From Comamonadaceae bacterium (GTDB lineage Bacteria > Pseudomonadota > Gammaproteobacteria > Burkholderiales > Burkholderiaceae_C), in contig CANJWZ010000033.1 in assembly GCA_947478725.1 (NCBI GenBank), positions 1 through 48,861 of the forward strand: a DNA stretch of 48,861 nucleotides. Reading direction: 5' to 3'. The notes beneath the pieces were generated by a model, which saw nothing but the letters and a program-made list of their open reading frames with translations, was not told the DNA's origin and did no database searches. This document shows positions 24,246 through 36,793 of this stretch, piece by piece. Within the stretch, counting starts at the first letter, position 1. Each line of letters begins with the position of its first letter. Position numbers and translations under genes: made by a program.

Positions 24246-24504
24246 TTACACCAGCACAGCGCTGAAACAGCTCGGCAAGTTCGACAAGCCAGCAGCAAAG
24301 CGCATTGTTGACTTTATGGATGAGCGGATTGCCGTATTAGAAGATCCGCGCGATACAGGTAAGGCCTTGACGGGCGCCATGCTTGGTGCGTACTGGCGTT
24401 ATCGGGTGGGTGAATACCGGGTGATATGCGATATTCAAGACCATGTCCTTTGTGTCTTGGTTGTTGAAGTTGGAAGTCGCAAAGATGTTGACGCCAAACG
24501 CTGA
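24229..24504 (+). CDS. RelE-family mRNA interferase toxin
   Basis: 91 residues begun at TTG 24229 (reads MAWKIDYTSTALKQL), the only start that keeps the family N-terminus, inside the antitoxin 3' end. DKPAAKRIVDFMDERI, DPRDTGKALTGAMLGAYWRYRVGEYRVICDI and a C-terminal basic tail (EVGSRKDVDAKR) are typical of RelE/ParE, with the Arg residues of the ribosome-dependent RNase group in RYRVGEYR. A rare TTG start would keep toxin levels below antitoxin. Cleavage of mRNA at the ribosome is inferred from the family. Confidence 0.88.
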   Translation: MAWKIDYTSTALKQLGKFDKPAAKRIVDFMDERIAVLEDPRDTGKALTGAMLGAYWRYRVGEYRVICDIQDHVLCVLVVEVGSRKDVDAKR

Positions 24505-24512
24505 TAAAAGCT

Positions 24513-24830
24513 TCACGCATACCGCTTGTTGCGCAGATTGTTCTTCATCTCCAAGAGCCGCGGATGCAACTTGCGGCCAATTCGCAGCGCCAGGCAGGTG
24601 GCCAAAATATCCGTGATCACCCAATGCAGCAAGCGTGACACCACGGGGCTGTAGCGGTCGTAGCGCTGTAGGCAACCGTGTTGACACCAGCCGAAAAAAC
24701 GTGTGCTGCGCGTCTTGCGCCACGATGCCTGAGTTGCCCATGCCAAAAAACCAATCCGCTTGCCGCTGTCGCAGGTGGCCGCTAGCGCACCGGCGGTTTT
24801 TTTAGAGCGAACGGGGAGGCGTTGTTGCAA
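24513..24830 (-). CDS. Hypothetical ORF, doubtful
   Basis: Open frame of 105 codons beginning at TTG. The C-terminal half (RYDRYSPVVSRLLHWVITD, then ILATCLALRIGRKLHPRL) looks protein-like with a possible membrane helix, while the N-terminal half looks random and Arg/Ser-rich. I recognise no family. It may be the remnant of a gene or a small membrane protein started internally. It occupies most of the gap between RelE and zwf. Confidence 0.25.
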   Translation of the reverse strand: MQQRLPVRSKKTAGALAATCDSGKRIGFLAWATQASWRKTRSTRFFGWCQHGCLQRYDRYSPVVSRLLHWVITDILATCLALRIGRKLHPRLLEMKNNLRNKRYA

Positions 24831-24854
24831 AGCGAACGACCGTGAGAGGCAAGA

Positions 24855-26321
24855 TCAGCATTCCTCAGTCCAGCAAAAACCATCACGAGCAATCATCGCG
24901 CTGCTGGCACTCGGCCCCCAGGTGCCTGCGGCGTAAGGCCGTGGCCCTTCGGCATCGGCTGCCCAGCTTTGCATGATCGGCTCGACCCAGCGCCAGGCTT
25001 CTTCCTGTTCGTCGCTGCGGACAAACAGGTTCAAGCGCCCGTCAATCACGTCCAGCAGCAGCCGCTCATAGGCGCCCACACGTTCTGAGCCAAAGCGTTT
25101 ATCGAAGTCCAGATCCAGCTGCACCGGCGATAACGGGGTGTCCGAGCTGGCCGAGCTGATGCGGTTTTGCTGACCTTGGGCAAACAAGTGCAGTTCCAGT
25201 CCGTCTTTGGGTTGCAGGTGAATCACCAGCCTATTGCCGGCACCTGATGGAGACTTGTAAATGGCATGCGGCGCTGGCCTGAAGTTGACTTCAATGTAGG
25301 CGCTGCGGCCGGCCAGCCGTTTGCCGGTGCGAATATAAAACGGCACACCCGCCCAGCGCCAGTTGGCAATCTCGCAGCGCAGCGCGACAAAAGTCTCGGT
25401 CTGGCTTGCATCGCGAACACCGGCCTCAAGGCGGTAGCCCACGACCGGTGCGCCGTCCACGCTACCCGCGCTGTACTGGCCGCGCACCACATGCTGGCGC
25501 AGCGTCTCGGGTGTCCACGGCTTCAAAGAGCGCAGCACCTTGAGCTTTTCGTCGCGTATGGCATCGGCGTGGGCGTTGCTGGGGGGCTCCATGGCCACAG
25601 CGCACAACAACTGCAGCGCGTGGTTTTGCACCATGTCGCGCAGCGCGCCGGTGGCGTCATAAAAGGCGCCGCGTTTTTCAATGCCAATGTCTTCTGCAAT
25701 GGTGATTTGAATATTGGCAATGTTCTCGCGCCGCCAGAGCGGTTCAAACAGGGCGTTGCCAAAACGCAGCGCAAACAGGTTTTGTACCGACGGTTTGCCC
25801 AGGTAGTGGTCAATCCTGAAAATCTGCTTTTCATCAAACACCTGTCGCACGCTGGCATGGATGGCGCGGTTTGATGCCAGGCTGTGACCGAGTGGCTTTT
25901 CAAGCACCACCCGCATGTTGGGCCGCTTCAAACCAGCTGCCGCCATCTGCTCACAAAAGACGGTGAACAGCGCCGGTGCGGTGGCCAGGTACATCACCAC
26001 CGTGTCGGCAGCGTGCTCTTGCAGCTTGCTGGCCAGTCGTGGGTAGTCTGGCGCGCTGGACAAATCCATGCGCAGGTAAAACAGCAGCGCCGCAAAACGT
26101 GCAAACTCTTCTTGTGTAGGCCGTTTGGCCAATTCAACCTGGTCAAAGCGCGACTTGATGAGCGCACGGTAGGCCTCGTCTGACAAGTCATCGCGCGCCA
26201 CGCCGACAATGCGACCGCCTTCAGGCAGCGATCCATGGCGAAAGGCCTGAAACAATGCAGGCATGAGCTTGCGCCACACCAGATCGCCCGTGCCGCCAAA
26301 CAAAATCAGGTCAAAACTCAT
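24855..26321 (-). CDS. zwf: Glucose-6-phosphate 1-dehydrogenase
   Basis: 488 residues, standard length. It oxidises glucose 6-phosphate to 6-phosphogluconolactone with NADP, opening the pentose phosphate or Entner-Doudoroff path. The nucleotide-binding start is FGGTGDLVWRKLMPALF, with VLEKPLGHSL and the substrate motif FRIDHYLGKPSVQNL (His and Lys catalytic). C-terminal DGLELHLFAQ and YERLLLDVIDG are also family blocks. It diverges from tal; the 168-base shared control region holds a GC-rich repeat. With tal and pgi it forms a sugar phosphate group common in Burkholderiales. Confidence 0.97.
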   Translation of the reverse strand: MSFDLILFGGTGDLVWRKLMPALFQAFRHGSLPEGGRIVGVARDDLSDEAYRALIKSRFDQVELAKRPTQEEFARFAALLFYLRMDLSSAPDYPRLASKLQEHAADTVVMYLATAPALFTVFCEQMAAAGLKRPNMRVVLEKPLGHSLASNRAIHASVRQVFDEKQIFRIDHYLGKPSVQNLFALRFGNALFEPLWRRENIANIQITIAEDIGIEKRGAFYDATGALRDMVQNHALQLLCAVAMEPPSNAHADAIRDEKLKVLRSLKPWTPETLRQHVVRGQYSAGSVDGAPVVGYRLEAGVRDASQTETFVALRCEIANWRWAGVPFYIRTGKRLAGRSAYIEVNFRPAPHAIYKSPSGAGNRLVIHLQPKDGLELHLFAQGQQNRISSASSDTPLSPVQLDLDFDKRFGSERVGAYERLLLDVIDGRLNLFVRSDEQEEAWRWVEPIMQSWAADAEGPRPYAAGTWGPSASSAMIARDGFCWTEEC

Positions 26322-26345
26322 GGTTCAAAACCAGGTGACGTCGTG

Positions 26346-26418
26346 CGCAGCGCTGGGCCGCGCCAGGCAAGCACAGCCCCCTCGGGGGGCAGCGCAGTAC
26401 ACCAAGAGGCAGGCGTGT
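26346..26418. repeat. GC-rich dispersed repeat, copy B (zwf-tal spacer)
   Basis: Contains AGCCCCCTCGGGGGGCAGCG, identical to the core of copy A in cobC, in the opposite window orientation. The flanks (CAGGCAAGCAC before, CAGTACACCAAGAGGC after) resemble copy A loosely. It lies between the divergent promoters of zwf and tal. Confidence 0.65.
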
Positions 26419-26489
26419 TGGCTACATCGGTCATGAAGTTTCGCATCGTGTTGATATCATCGTAACCAGAAAACGAACCTTACAACGCC

Positions 26490-27437
26490 ATGAATCAGCT
26501 CGAAGCTCTCAAACAATTGACTACTGTCGTGGCCGACACCGGCGACTTCATGCAGCTTGCGCAGTTTAAGCCGCAAGACGCCACCACCAACCCATCGCTG
26601 ATTTTGAAAGCGGTGCAAAAGCCTGACTACCAGCCCTTGATGGCCGGCGTTGTCAGCCAGTTCAAAAGCCGGCAACTGGATGAAACCATGGACCGCCTGC
26701 TGGTGCGTTTTGGCTGCGAAATTTTGCAGGTCATCCCTGGCCGCGTGTCGACCGAGATCGATGCGCGCCTGAGCTTTGACGCCAACGCGACCTTCACCCG
26801 CGGTGAACGCATCATCGAGCTGTACCAGGCTGAAGGTGTGCACATTGATCGCGTGCTGATCAAGGTCGCTGCCACCTGGGAAGGCATACAAGCCGCCCAA
26901 AGGCTGGAGCAGCGCGGCATCCACACCAACCTGACGCTTTTGTTTTCCTTTTGTCAGGCCGTGGCCTGCGGGCAAGCCAAGGTGCAACTGATTTCGCCTT
27001 TTGTCGGCCGCATTTATGACTGGCACAAAAAAGCCTGCGGCAGCGCTTGGGTAGAGGCTGACAACGTGGGCATCAATGACCCCGGTGTGCAGTCGGTGCG
27101 CGACATTTACCAGCACTTCAAGCACTTTGGCATCGCCACCGAAATCATGGGTGCGAGCTTTCGCAACATCGGCCAGATCACGGCGCTGGCGGGCTGCGAC
27201 TTGCTGACCATCAGCCCTGAGCTGCTGGGCCAGCTGGCGGCTACCGATGCGCCTTTGCAGCAAGCCCTGAACGCCGATGCGGCCAAAGCACTTGATCTGC
27301 CGCCTGTTAACTTTGATGAAGCCAGCTTCAGGTTTGCACTGAACCAGGACGCCATGGCCACGGAAAAGCTGGCCGAAGGCATACGCGGCTTTGTCACCGA
27401 CGCCATCAAGCTTGAGCAACTGATGCTGGCGCTGTGA
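26490..27437 (+). CDS. tal: Transaldolase
   Basis: 315 residues, normal for TalB-type. It moves a dihydroxyacetone unit between sugar phosphates in the non-oxidative pentose phosphate path. [12 protein letters not shown] is the usual N-terminal block and the Schiff-base lysine is Lys125 in [31 protein letters not shown] and [12 protein letters not shown] are also conserved. The stop overlaps the pgi start by one base (TGATG), so the two are translated together. Divergent from zwf. Confidence 0.97.
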   Translation: MNQLEALKQLTTVVADTGDFMQLAQFKPQDATTNPSLILKAVQKPDYQPLMAGVVSQFKSRQLDETMDRLLVRFGCEILQVIPGRVSTEIDARLSFDANATFTRGERIIELYQAEGVHIDRVLIKVAATWEGIQAAQRLEQRGIHTNLTLLFSFCQAVACGQAKVQLISPFVGRIYDWHKKACGSAWVEADNVGINDPGVQSVRDIYQHFKHFGIATEIMGASFRNIGQITALAGCDLLTISPELLGQLAATDAPLQQALNADAAKALDLPPVNFDEASFRFALNQDAMATEKLAEGIRGFVTDAIKLEQLMLAL

Positions 27438-29014
27438 TGCGTACACGGTGTGACCAGACCCCGGCCTGGGCGCAGCTGACAAGCGCGTTTGAGGCGGCCG
27501 GCAAATCCTTTGATGTGCGCGCTTCCTTTGCAGCCGATCCGCAGCGGTTTTACCGTTTTAGCCAGGACGCGCCGCACGTTTTTGCCGATCTGTCGAAAAA
27601 CCTGGTGGACGCTCCCACGCAATCGCTGTTGTTTGAGCTGGCGCGCCAGTGCGGGCTGGAGCAACACCGTGACGCGATGTTTGCAGGGCAGGTCGTCAAC
27701 AGCACAGAAAACCGTGCCGTGATGCATTTTTTACTGCGAAATCCGCCTGCAGTTCAATATAATCCTGGGCGACCAGCTATCAATAAAATAGCAAAAGTGC
27801 GCGCTGAAGTGCAAGCTGAAGTTGACCAGACCTTAAACGCCATGCTGGCCTTTGCCGGCCAGGTTCGCGCCAACGATCACATCACCGACATCGTCAACAT
27901 TGGTATTGGCGGCTCAGACCTGGGCCCGCAAATGGCGGTGCTGGCACTGCGTGCGTTTGCCGACAAGCCCCAGCGGATTCATTTCGTCTCCAACGTTGAC
28001 GGCCAGCAGCTGCTGGACGTACTGGCTGCGTGCAAGCCGGAGAGCACGCTCTTTTTGATCGCTTCAAAAACCTTCACCACGGCTGAGACGATGCTGAACG
28101 CGCAATCTGCCAAAGCCTGGTTTGAAGCGCAAGGCGGGCAAGACATCAGCCACCATTTCGCCGCACTGACGACCAACATCGCAGCCGCCAACGCATTCGG
28201 CATCACCACCACCTTTGGTTTTTGGGACTGGGTAGGCGGCCGCTACTCGCTGTGGTCGGCGATCGGTTTGCCCTTGGCCATAGCGATAGGCGGTAAGGCT
28301 TTTCGTGAATTTCTGGCCGGTGCACACGCCATGGACGAGCATTTTTGCCGTGCGCCGCTGGAGCAAAACCTGCCTGTGCGCTTGGGCCTGCTGGACGTCT
28401 GGTATCGCAACTTTCACGGCTTTAGCAACCGCAGCATTGCCCCCTACAGCCATGCGCTGCGCCGCCTGCCCGCGTATTTGCAGCAGCTTGAAATGGAAAG
28501 CAATGGCAAACGGGTGGACACGCAGGGCCATGCCTTGCCTTACGACACCGCACCGGCCCTGTGGGGCGAGCCGGGCACCAACGGCCAACACGCCTACTTT
28601 CAAATGCTGCATCAGGGCACGTCGGTCATTCCGGTTGAATTTGTCGCTGTCAAAAAGGCAAGCCACCCTTTGCCGGGCCACAACAGCCAACTGCTGGCCA
28701 ATATGCTGGCACAAGCTCAGGCGCTGATGGTGGGAAAAACGGACAACGGCGGTCACCGGCACTTCCCCGGCAACCGGCCCAGCACGGTGTTGCTGCTGGA
28801 CGAGCTCACACCCGCCAGCCTGGGCGCGCTGCTGGCGCTGCAAGAACACCGGGTCTTTGTCAGCGGGGCCGTTTGGGGCATCAACAGCTTTGACCAGTGG
28901 GGGGTCGAGCTCGGCAAAGTGCTGGCCAAAGATATCGAATCACGCTTGCACAGCGGCGATGCCAGCGGCCTGGACCCATCGACCGCCGGTTTGCTGGCGC
29001 GGCTGAAAACCTGA
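27437..29014 (+). CDS. pgi: Glucose-6-phosphate isomerase
   Basis: 525 residues from the ATG at 27437 (a GTG at 27434 is possible). It interconverts glucose 6-phosphate and fructose 6-phosphate. Both family signatures are present: VGGRYSLWSAIGLPLA and [13 protein letters not shown] near the C-terminus. VNIGIGGSDLGPQM is the phosphate-binding block, and LEMESNGKRVD and HQGT follow. An AT-rich patch at about 27755-27800 encodes VQYNPGRPAINKIAKVRAEV and carries a hairpin GCTAT-N6-ATAGC like the repeats in cobS. The last ~50 codons have a second, diverged copy at 31304-31519. Confidence 0.97.
   Translation: MRTRCDQTPAWAQLTSAFEAAGKSFDVRASFAADPQRFYRFSQDAPHVFADLSKNLVDAPTQSLLFELARQCGLEQHRDAMFAGQVVNSTENRAVMHFLLRNPPAVQYNPGRPAINKIAKVRAEVQAEVDQTLNAMLAFAGQVRANDHITDIVNIGIGGSDLGPQMAVLALRAFADKPQRIHFVSNVDGQQLLDVLAACKPESTLFLIASKTFTTAETMLNAQSAKAWFEAQGGQDISHHFAALTTNIAAANAFGITTTFGFWDWVGGRYSLWSAIGLPLAIAIGGKAFREFLAGAHAMDEHFCRAPLEQNLPVRLGLLDVWYRNFHGFSNRSIAPYSHALRRLPAYLQQLEMESNGKRVDTQGHALPYDTAPALWGEPGTNGQHAYFQMLHQGTSVIPVEFVAVKKASHPLPGHNSQLLANMLAQAQALMVGKTDNGGHRHFPGNRPSTVLLLDELTPASLGALLALQEHRVFVSGAVWGINSFDQWGVELGKVLAKDIESRLHSGDASGLDPSTAGLLARLKT
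27755..27800. repeat. AT-rich palindromic patch inside pgi
   Basis: AGCTATCAATAAAATAGCAAAAGTGCGC stands out in a GC-rich gene. The hairpin GCTAT-CAATAA-AATAGC resembles the short repeats in cobS and the ABC gene. It is read in frame between the N-terminal domain and the GIGGSDLG block. Confidence 0.35.
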
Positions 29015-29047
29015 AAGCCTGAATGGCTGGTCAGTGACAGGCCCTGC

Positions 29048-31519
<2,472 letters not shown>

Positions 31520-31552
31520 TTTCCAGATTCATATCAATCCTGGAGACTACCC

Positions 31553-32554
31553 ATGCTTTATCGTTTCATCGCTGGATGTGCCGCGCTGGCCGGCCTGCTT
31601 GTCGCAGGTTGTGCGGCGACGCCACCGGCGCCCGTGCCAGCAACGCTGCGGGTCAATGTGTTTCCAGGCTCCAGCAATCTGCCGCTGCTGACGGCCATCA
31701 ACAAAGGCTTTTTTGCCAAGCGCGGCCTGACGATTGAGCTGCAAAACACCCCGGACTCTAGCTCCCAGCGCGCTGGCTTGCCTGCGGGTCGTTTTGAGAT
31801 CGCGATTGCGGCGGTCGACAACGCGGTGGCGATGGTCGAAATGGCCAAAAACGATGTGATCATCGTCACTGGCGGAGACTCTGGCATGAACGAATTCATG
31901 GTACGGCCCGACATCAACACTTTTGCCGATATTCGCGGCAAGTCACTGGCGGTCGACGCGCCCAACACCGCCTACGCACTGGTGGCTAAGAAAATCCTCA
32001 AAAACAAGGGCCTTCTGGAAGGTCGTGACTACAGCCTCAAGCTGGCCGGCGGCACCCAGGGGCGATCTGCCGCGATGGTCGCCAATCCAGATCTGGCCGC
32101 CAGCATGGTGAATCCGCCGTTTTCTTTCACGGTGCGTGAACGGGGCATCAAAAGCCTGGGCCGCGCCACAGACCTGGCTGGCCCTTATCAGGCAACCGGC
32201 GCTTTCGTGATGCGGAGCTGGGCCGCTCAAAATGCGTCTGCCCTGGAGCGCTACATTGCCGCTTACATTGAAGGCACCCGTTACGCCATGGACCCGGCAA
32301 ACCGCGCTGAAATGGCCAAGCTGCTCGAAGACCGCTTCAAGCTGCCGCCTGCCGTGGCCGCCCAAAGCCTGGAGGCGCTGACCACACCCGGTTTTGGAAT
32401 GTCTACCGATGCAGGCTTGAACCGCGAAGGTTTTCGCAACGTGCTGTCCATGCGGGCCGAGATGGAAGGGCAGTGGGGCGGCGTCGTGCCTGACCCCGCA
32501 AAGTACCTGGATTTGTCCTATTACGACCGGGCGCTGCGTGTGGCGGGTAAATAA
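31553..32554 (+). CDS. ABC transporter solute-binding lipoprotein (SsuA/NMT1-like)
   Basis: 333 residues. A lipobox (LVAGC, Cys about 22) shows a lipoprotein. The two-lobed binding fold is indicated by VFPGSSNLPLLTAINKGFF, TIELQNTPDS, the central AIAAVDNAVAM and VTGGDSGMNEFMVRPDINTFADIRGKSL-type blocks (seen as DINTFADIRGKSLAVDAP). This is the NMT1/THI5/SsuA-like class 2 family, which binds aromatic or sulfonate-like solutes. No permease or ATPase gene is adjacent, so it is an orphan receptor or works with distant subunits. It ends at a bidirectional terminator shared with groEL. Confidence 0.85.
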   Translation: MLYRFIAGCAALAGLLVAGCAATPPAPVPATLRVNVFPGSSNLPLLTAINKGFFAKRGLTIELQNTPDSSSQRAGLPAGRFEIAIAAVDNAVAMVEMAKNDVIIVTGGDSGMNEFMVRPDINTFADIRGKSLAVDAPNTAYALVAKKILKNKGLLEGRDYSLKLAGGTQGRSAAMVANPDLAASMVNPPFSFTVRERGIKSLGRATDLAGPYQATGAFVMRSWAAQNASALERYIAAYIEGTRYAMDPANRAEMAKLLEDRFKLPPAVAAQSLEALTTPGFGMSTDAGLNREGFRNVLSMRAEMEGQWGGVVPDPAKYLDLSYYDRALRVAGK

Positions 32555-32574
32555 ACGCCCATTCGCAAGGCATT

Positions 32575-32611
32575 AAAAAAGGGCTGCAGCGCTTTCGCAC
32601 TGCAGCCCTTT
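32575..32611. terminator. Bidirectional terminator between binding protein and groEL
   Basis: Nine-base stem GGGCTGCAG / CTGCAGCCC with a 10-base loop. A run of six A before it gives a T6 tail on the minus strand for groEL; on the plus strand only TTT follows. Another hairpin, GAGCCAGA-CAAACT-style at 32635-32655, lies closer to groEL. Confidence 0.85.
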
Positions 32612-32663
32612 GATATTTAGGCTTTCGATTGCCGAGCCAGACAAACTCTGGCTCGGCTGGACA

Positions 32664-34325
<1,662 letters not shown>

Positions 34326-34456
34326 CTAAATAGGGTTAAAAATTCAAATACGGGGATTGATCAGCTTGGGGACAGAGCGAACCGGCCTAACTTGTGAAAA
34401 TGGGGCGCGTTGTTCGGTCAGTCCCACAAAGTTTTCGGGTTTATTTGCTGAGAAAA

Positions 34457-34747
34457 TTATTTCTCAACGACAGCAAATAAATCTTCTTCTTTCATGACCA
34501 GCAACTCATCGCCGTCAACCTTGACCGTCTGGCCGCTGTATTTGCCGAACAGAACGCGGTCACCCACCTTGACGCCGACGGGCTGAACTTCACCCTTGTC
34601 GTTTTTCTTGCCTGGGCCAACAGCCAGGATTTCGCCCTGGTCCGGCTTTTCAGCGGCGCTGTCAGGAATGACGATGCCCGAGGCGGTTTTGGTTTCGTTT
34701 TCCACGCGTTTGACGATCACGCGGTCGTGCAGAGGGCGAAGTTTCAT
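34457..34747 (-). CDS. groES: Co-chaperonin GroES
   Basis: 96 residues from the ATG at 34747, preceded by TGGAGA; the longer frame upstream covers the promoter and is not coding. [41 protein letters not shown] and the C-terminal [20 protein letters not shown] are standard. GroES caps the GroEL ring. First gene of the groESL operon, with a CIRCE element about 95 bases upstream. Confidence 0.99.
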   Translation of the reverse strand: MKLRPLHDRVIVKRVENETKTASGIVIPDSAAEKPDQGEILAVGPGKKNDKGEVQPVGVKVGDRVLFGKYSGQTVKVDGDELLVMKEEDLFAVVEK

Positions 34748-34839
34748 GGGTTCTCCAGTTGTAAAACAGTGGGTTTTAAGATTCAAAGGTGCCAGCCACA
34801 AGCAGCTGACACCAACGAGACTGCGGCATGAGGCAGTTG

Positions 34840-34866
34840 CTAGCACTCATTGCCGTCGAGTGCTAA
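34840..34866 (-). promoter_or_regulatory. CIRCE operator (HrcA site)
   Basis: On the minus strand TTAGCACTC-N9-GAGTGCTAG, one mismatch to the consensus TTAGCACTC-N9-GAGTGCTAA. It lies directly after the sigma-32 -10 element, where bound HrcA would block groESL transcription. Confidence 0.95.
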
Positions 34867-34868
34867 TG

Positions 34869-34895
34869 ATAGGGGCTTTTCATGACTGTTTCAAG
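34869..34895 (-). promoter_or_regulatory. Sigma-32 heat-shock promoter of groESL
   Basis: CTTGAAA (34889-34895) and CCCCTAT (34869-34875) on the minus strand, separated by 13 bases, fit the RpoH consensus CTTGAAA-N13/14-CCCCATNT closely. The start site falls within the CIRCE element. Confidence 0.9.
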
Positions 34896-35082
34896 TCTTG
34901 GTCGTTGAAAAAAGTCGATTTTTGTCGATTTTCAGCTAACTCTGAACTTTGAACAGCGCGATATTGCGGCTAAGTCCCTGAAATACATGGGTATTTTTAA
35001 GCATTGAAAAATTAGGTGGCCCTCAACCGCTCTGGGGACACCTGAGCCATGCCCTGCTTAAGCGTAAATTCAACACCTCGCC

Positions 35083-35214
35083 TGTTGGCGTCGGTATGAC
35101 GAACCCAAGGGCGATCCAGACAACAGCTTGAGCGGCCAAGAGATCACGGACAAAGCTCTGGGTTTGGCCGCCTTCAATGGCGGTGCTTGTGACGATGCGA
35201 TGCGAAGGCGCTGC
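35083..35214 (+). pseudogene. Possible MmgE/PrpD C-terminal remnant
   Basis: In one plus-strand frame the sequence reads RRYDEPKGDPDNSLSGQEIT followed by DKALGLAAFNGGACDDAMR. This matches my recollection of the C-terminal block of MmgE/PrpD-family proteins (EPKGDP-N-LS-EE-KF-LA). No upstream domain is present and the frame degenerates after this point. It lies in the 404-base gap between the heat-shock promoter and the RND operon, otherwise empty. Confidence 0.4.
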
Positions 35215-35299
35215 CGATGCACTGCGGCAGGTGGGCAGGTGGGCGGCTGGACCCGCGTGGGGGTGCTCTCGAATCGATCTTGACGGAGCCAGTCCGTCG

Positions 35300-36793
35300 T
35301 TATTTTGCCGCCGACTTGGTGGACTTGGGAGCCGTGGAAGCCGCGGTTTCCCAGTCGCCTCCGAGGGCCTTGATCAAAAACACCGAGGCCAGCTGGCGCT
35401 GCCCCAGCAGTTGGGTGACCAGTCGCTCGGTGCTGAGCAGGGCTTGTTGCGCGATGATCATGTCTTGGTAGTTGGAGACACCGCCTTCATAGCGCGCCTG
35501 GGTGATGTCCATCACGCGGCGGCTGCTGTCCACAGCGCTCCGGGCCTGGGTAATGGCCCGGTCCAGGGCGCCGACATTGCTCAAACCGTCTTCCACCTCT
35601 TGCATGGCAGTCAGCACCACGCGGCGGTAGTTGGCGACGGTGAGGTCGTAGCCAGCGCGGCTGAAGTCGACGTTGGCCTTGATGCGCCCGCCGTCAAACA
35701 GCGTTTGTGTGGCTGACACGCCCAAAGACCACAGCACGCTGGGCCCGCTGAAGAGGGTCGCGATATTGCGGCTGTCATTGCCATAGCTGGGGCCAAAAAT
35801 CACGCTCGGGAAAAACGCGGCTTTGGCCACACCGATTTGTGCATTGGCCGCCGCCATGGCCCGTTCGGCTGAGGCCACATCGGGCCGCCGCTCCAGCACA
35901 TCGGAAGGGATGCCCGCCGCAATTGCCGGCGGCGTCAGGGTCACCAGGCGTGGCGCCAAGTTGAAGCTGGGTGCGGGGGTGCCGGTCAAAGTGGCTAAGG
36001 CGTGCTCAGACTGCGCGCGCTGGCGTTGCAAAAGGTCCACCTGGGTCAGCGTGGTGTCCAGCAAAGCTTGCTGCTGCGCCACATCCAGACCCGAGGCGTT
36101 ACCGCTGTCACGGCGGTGATTGGCCAGGGCCAGTGACGATTGCTGCAGCGCCAAAGCGCGCTTGACAACATCCAGTTCCAGATCGATGGCGCGCAAGTTG
36201 AAGTAGTTGATGGCCACATCCGCACCCAGCACCAAGCGGGTGTTCTCCAGATCAGCGGCCACCTGCTCTTGCGACGCTGTGGCTCCGTCAACCAGGCTTT
36301 GCACCCGGCCCCACAGATCGGCCTCGTAGCTGGCGGACAGCTGAGTGCTGTAGTCGTTTTGCAGTGTGGACCAGTTGGTGGAGTTGTAGTTGGTCAAAGG
36401 CCGGCTGGCGGAAATCCGCAATCGCGACACCTTGGCGCCCAGACCGATTTGCGGCATTTGGTTGGCGGCGTTCTGGTTGACCACAGCTCGCGCTTGTACC
36501 AACCGTGCTTGGGCAGCCACCAAGGTCTGGTTGGCCTGTTGGGCTTTTTGCTCCAGGGCATTCAAATCGGCATCACCAAACCGCTCCCACCACGGGCCCT
36601 TAGGCAGGGCGTCGGCTGGACGCGCAGCGCGCCAGGGTTCTTGCGGTTGCCAGCTCGCCGGCAGCTCCACCACGGGTTTGACATAAGTAGGCCTAGCGGA
36701 GCAGGCCGACAACAAAGCGGCGCAAGCCAAGGCCCATGCCCACCTGGACAGTCCGGCGCCAGCAGTCAGCGGGAAGATACGCTGCGCAATCAC
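35300..36793 (-). CDS. RND efflux outer-membrane factor lipoprotein (NodT/OprM family)
   Basis: 497 residues. Signal peptide with lipobox LLSAC. Two repeats of the outer-membrane efflux protein domain span the rest: LEQKAQQANQTLVAAQARLVQARA, DLWGRVQSLVDGA, then GIPSDVLERRPDVASAERAM (a NodT hallmark) and FDGGRIKANVDFSRAGYD. It forms the trimeric outer-membrane channel of a tripartite pump. Third gene of the operon; its ATG overlaps the adaptor stop by 4 bases. The C-terminus is a Ser/Thr/Lys-rich tail. Confidence 0.95.
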   Translation of the reverse strand: MIAQRIFPLTAGAGLSRWAWALACAALLSACSARPTYVKPVVELPASWQPQEPWRAARPADALPKGPWWERFGDADLNALEQKAQQANQTLVAAQARLVQARAVVNQNAANQMPQIGLGAKVSRLRISASRPLTNYNSTNWSTLQNDYSTQLSASYEADLWGRVQSLVDGATASQEQVAADLENTRLVLGADVAINYFNLRAIDLELDVVKRALALQQSSLALANHRRDSGNASGLDVAQQQALLDTTLTQVDLLQRQRAQSEHALATLTGTPAPSFNLAPRLVTLTPPAIAAGIPSDVLERRPDVASAERAMAAANAQIGVAKAAFFPSVIFGPSYGNDSRNIATLFSGPSVLWSLGVSATQTLFDGGRIKANVDFSRAGYDLTVANYRRVVLTAMQEVEDGLSNVGALDRAITQARSAVDSSRRVMDITQARYEGGVSNYQDMIIAQQALLSTERLVTQLLGQRQLASVFLIKALGGDWETAASTAPKSTKSAAK

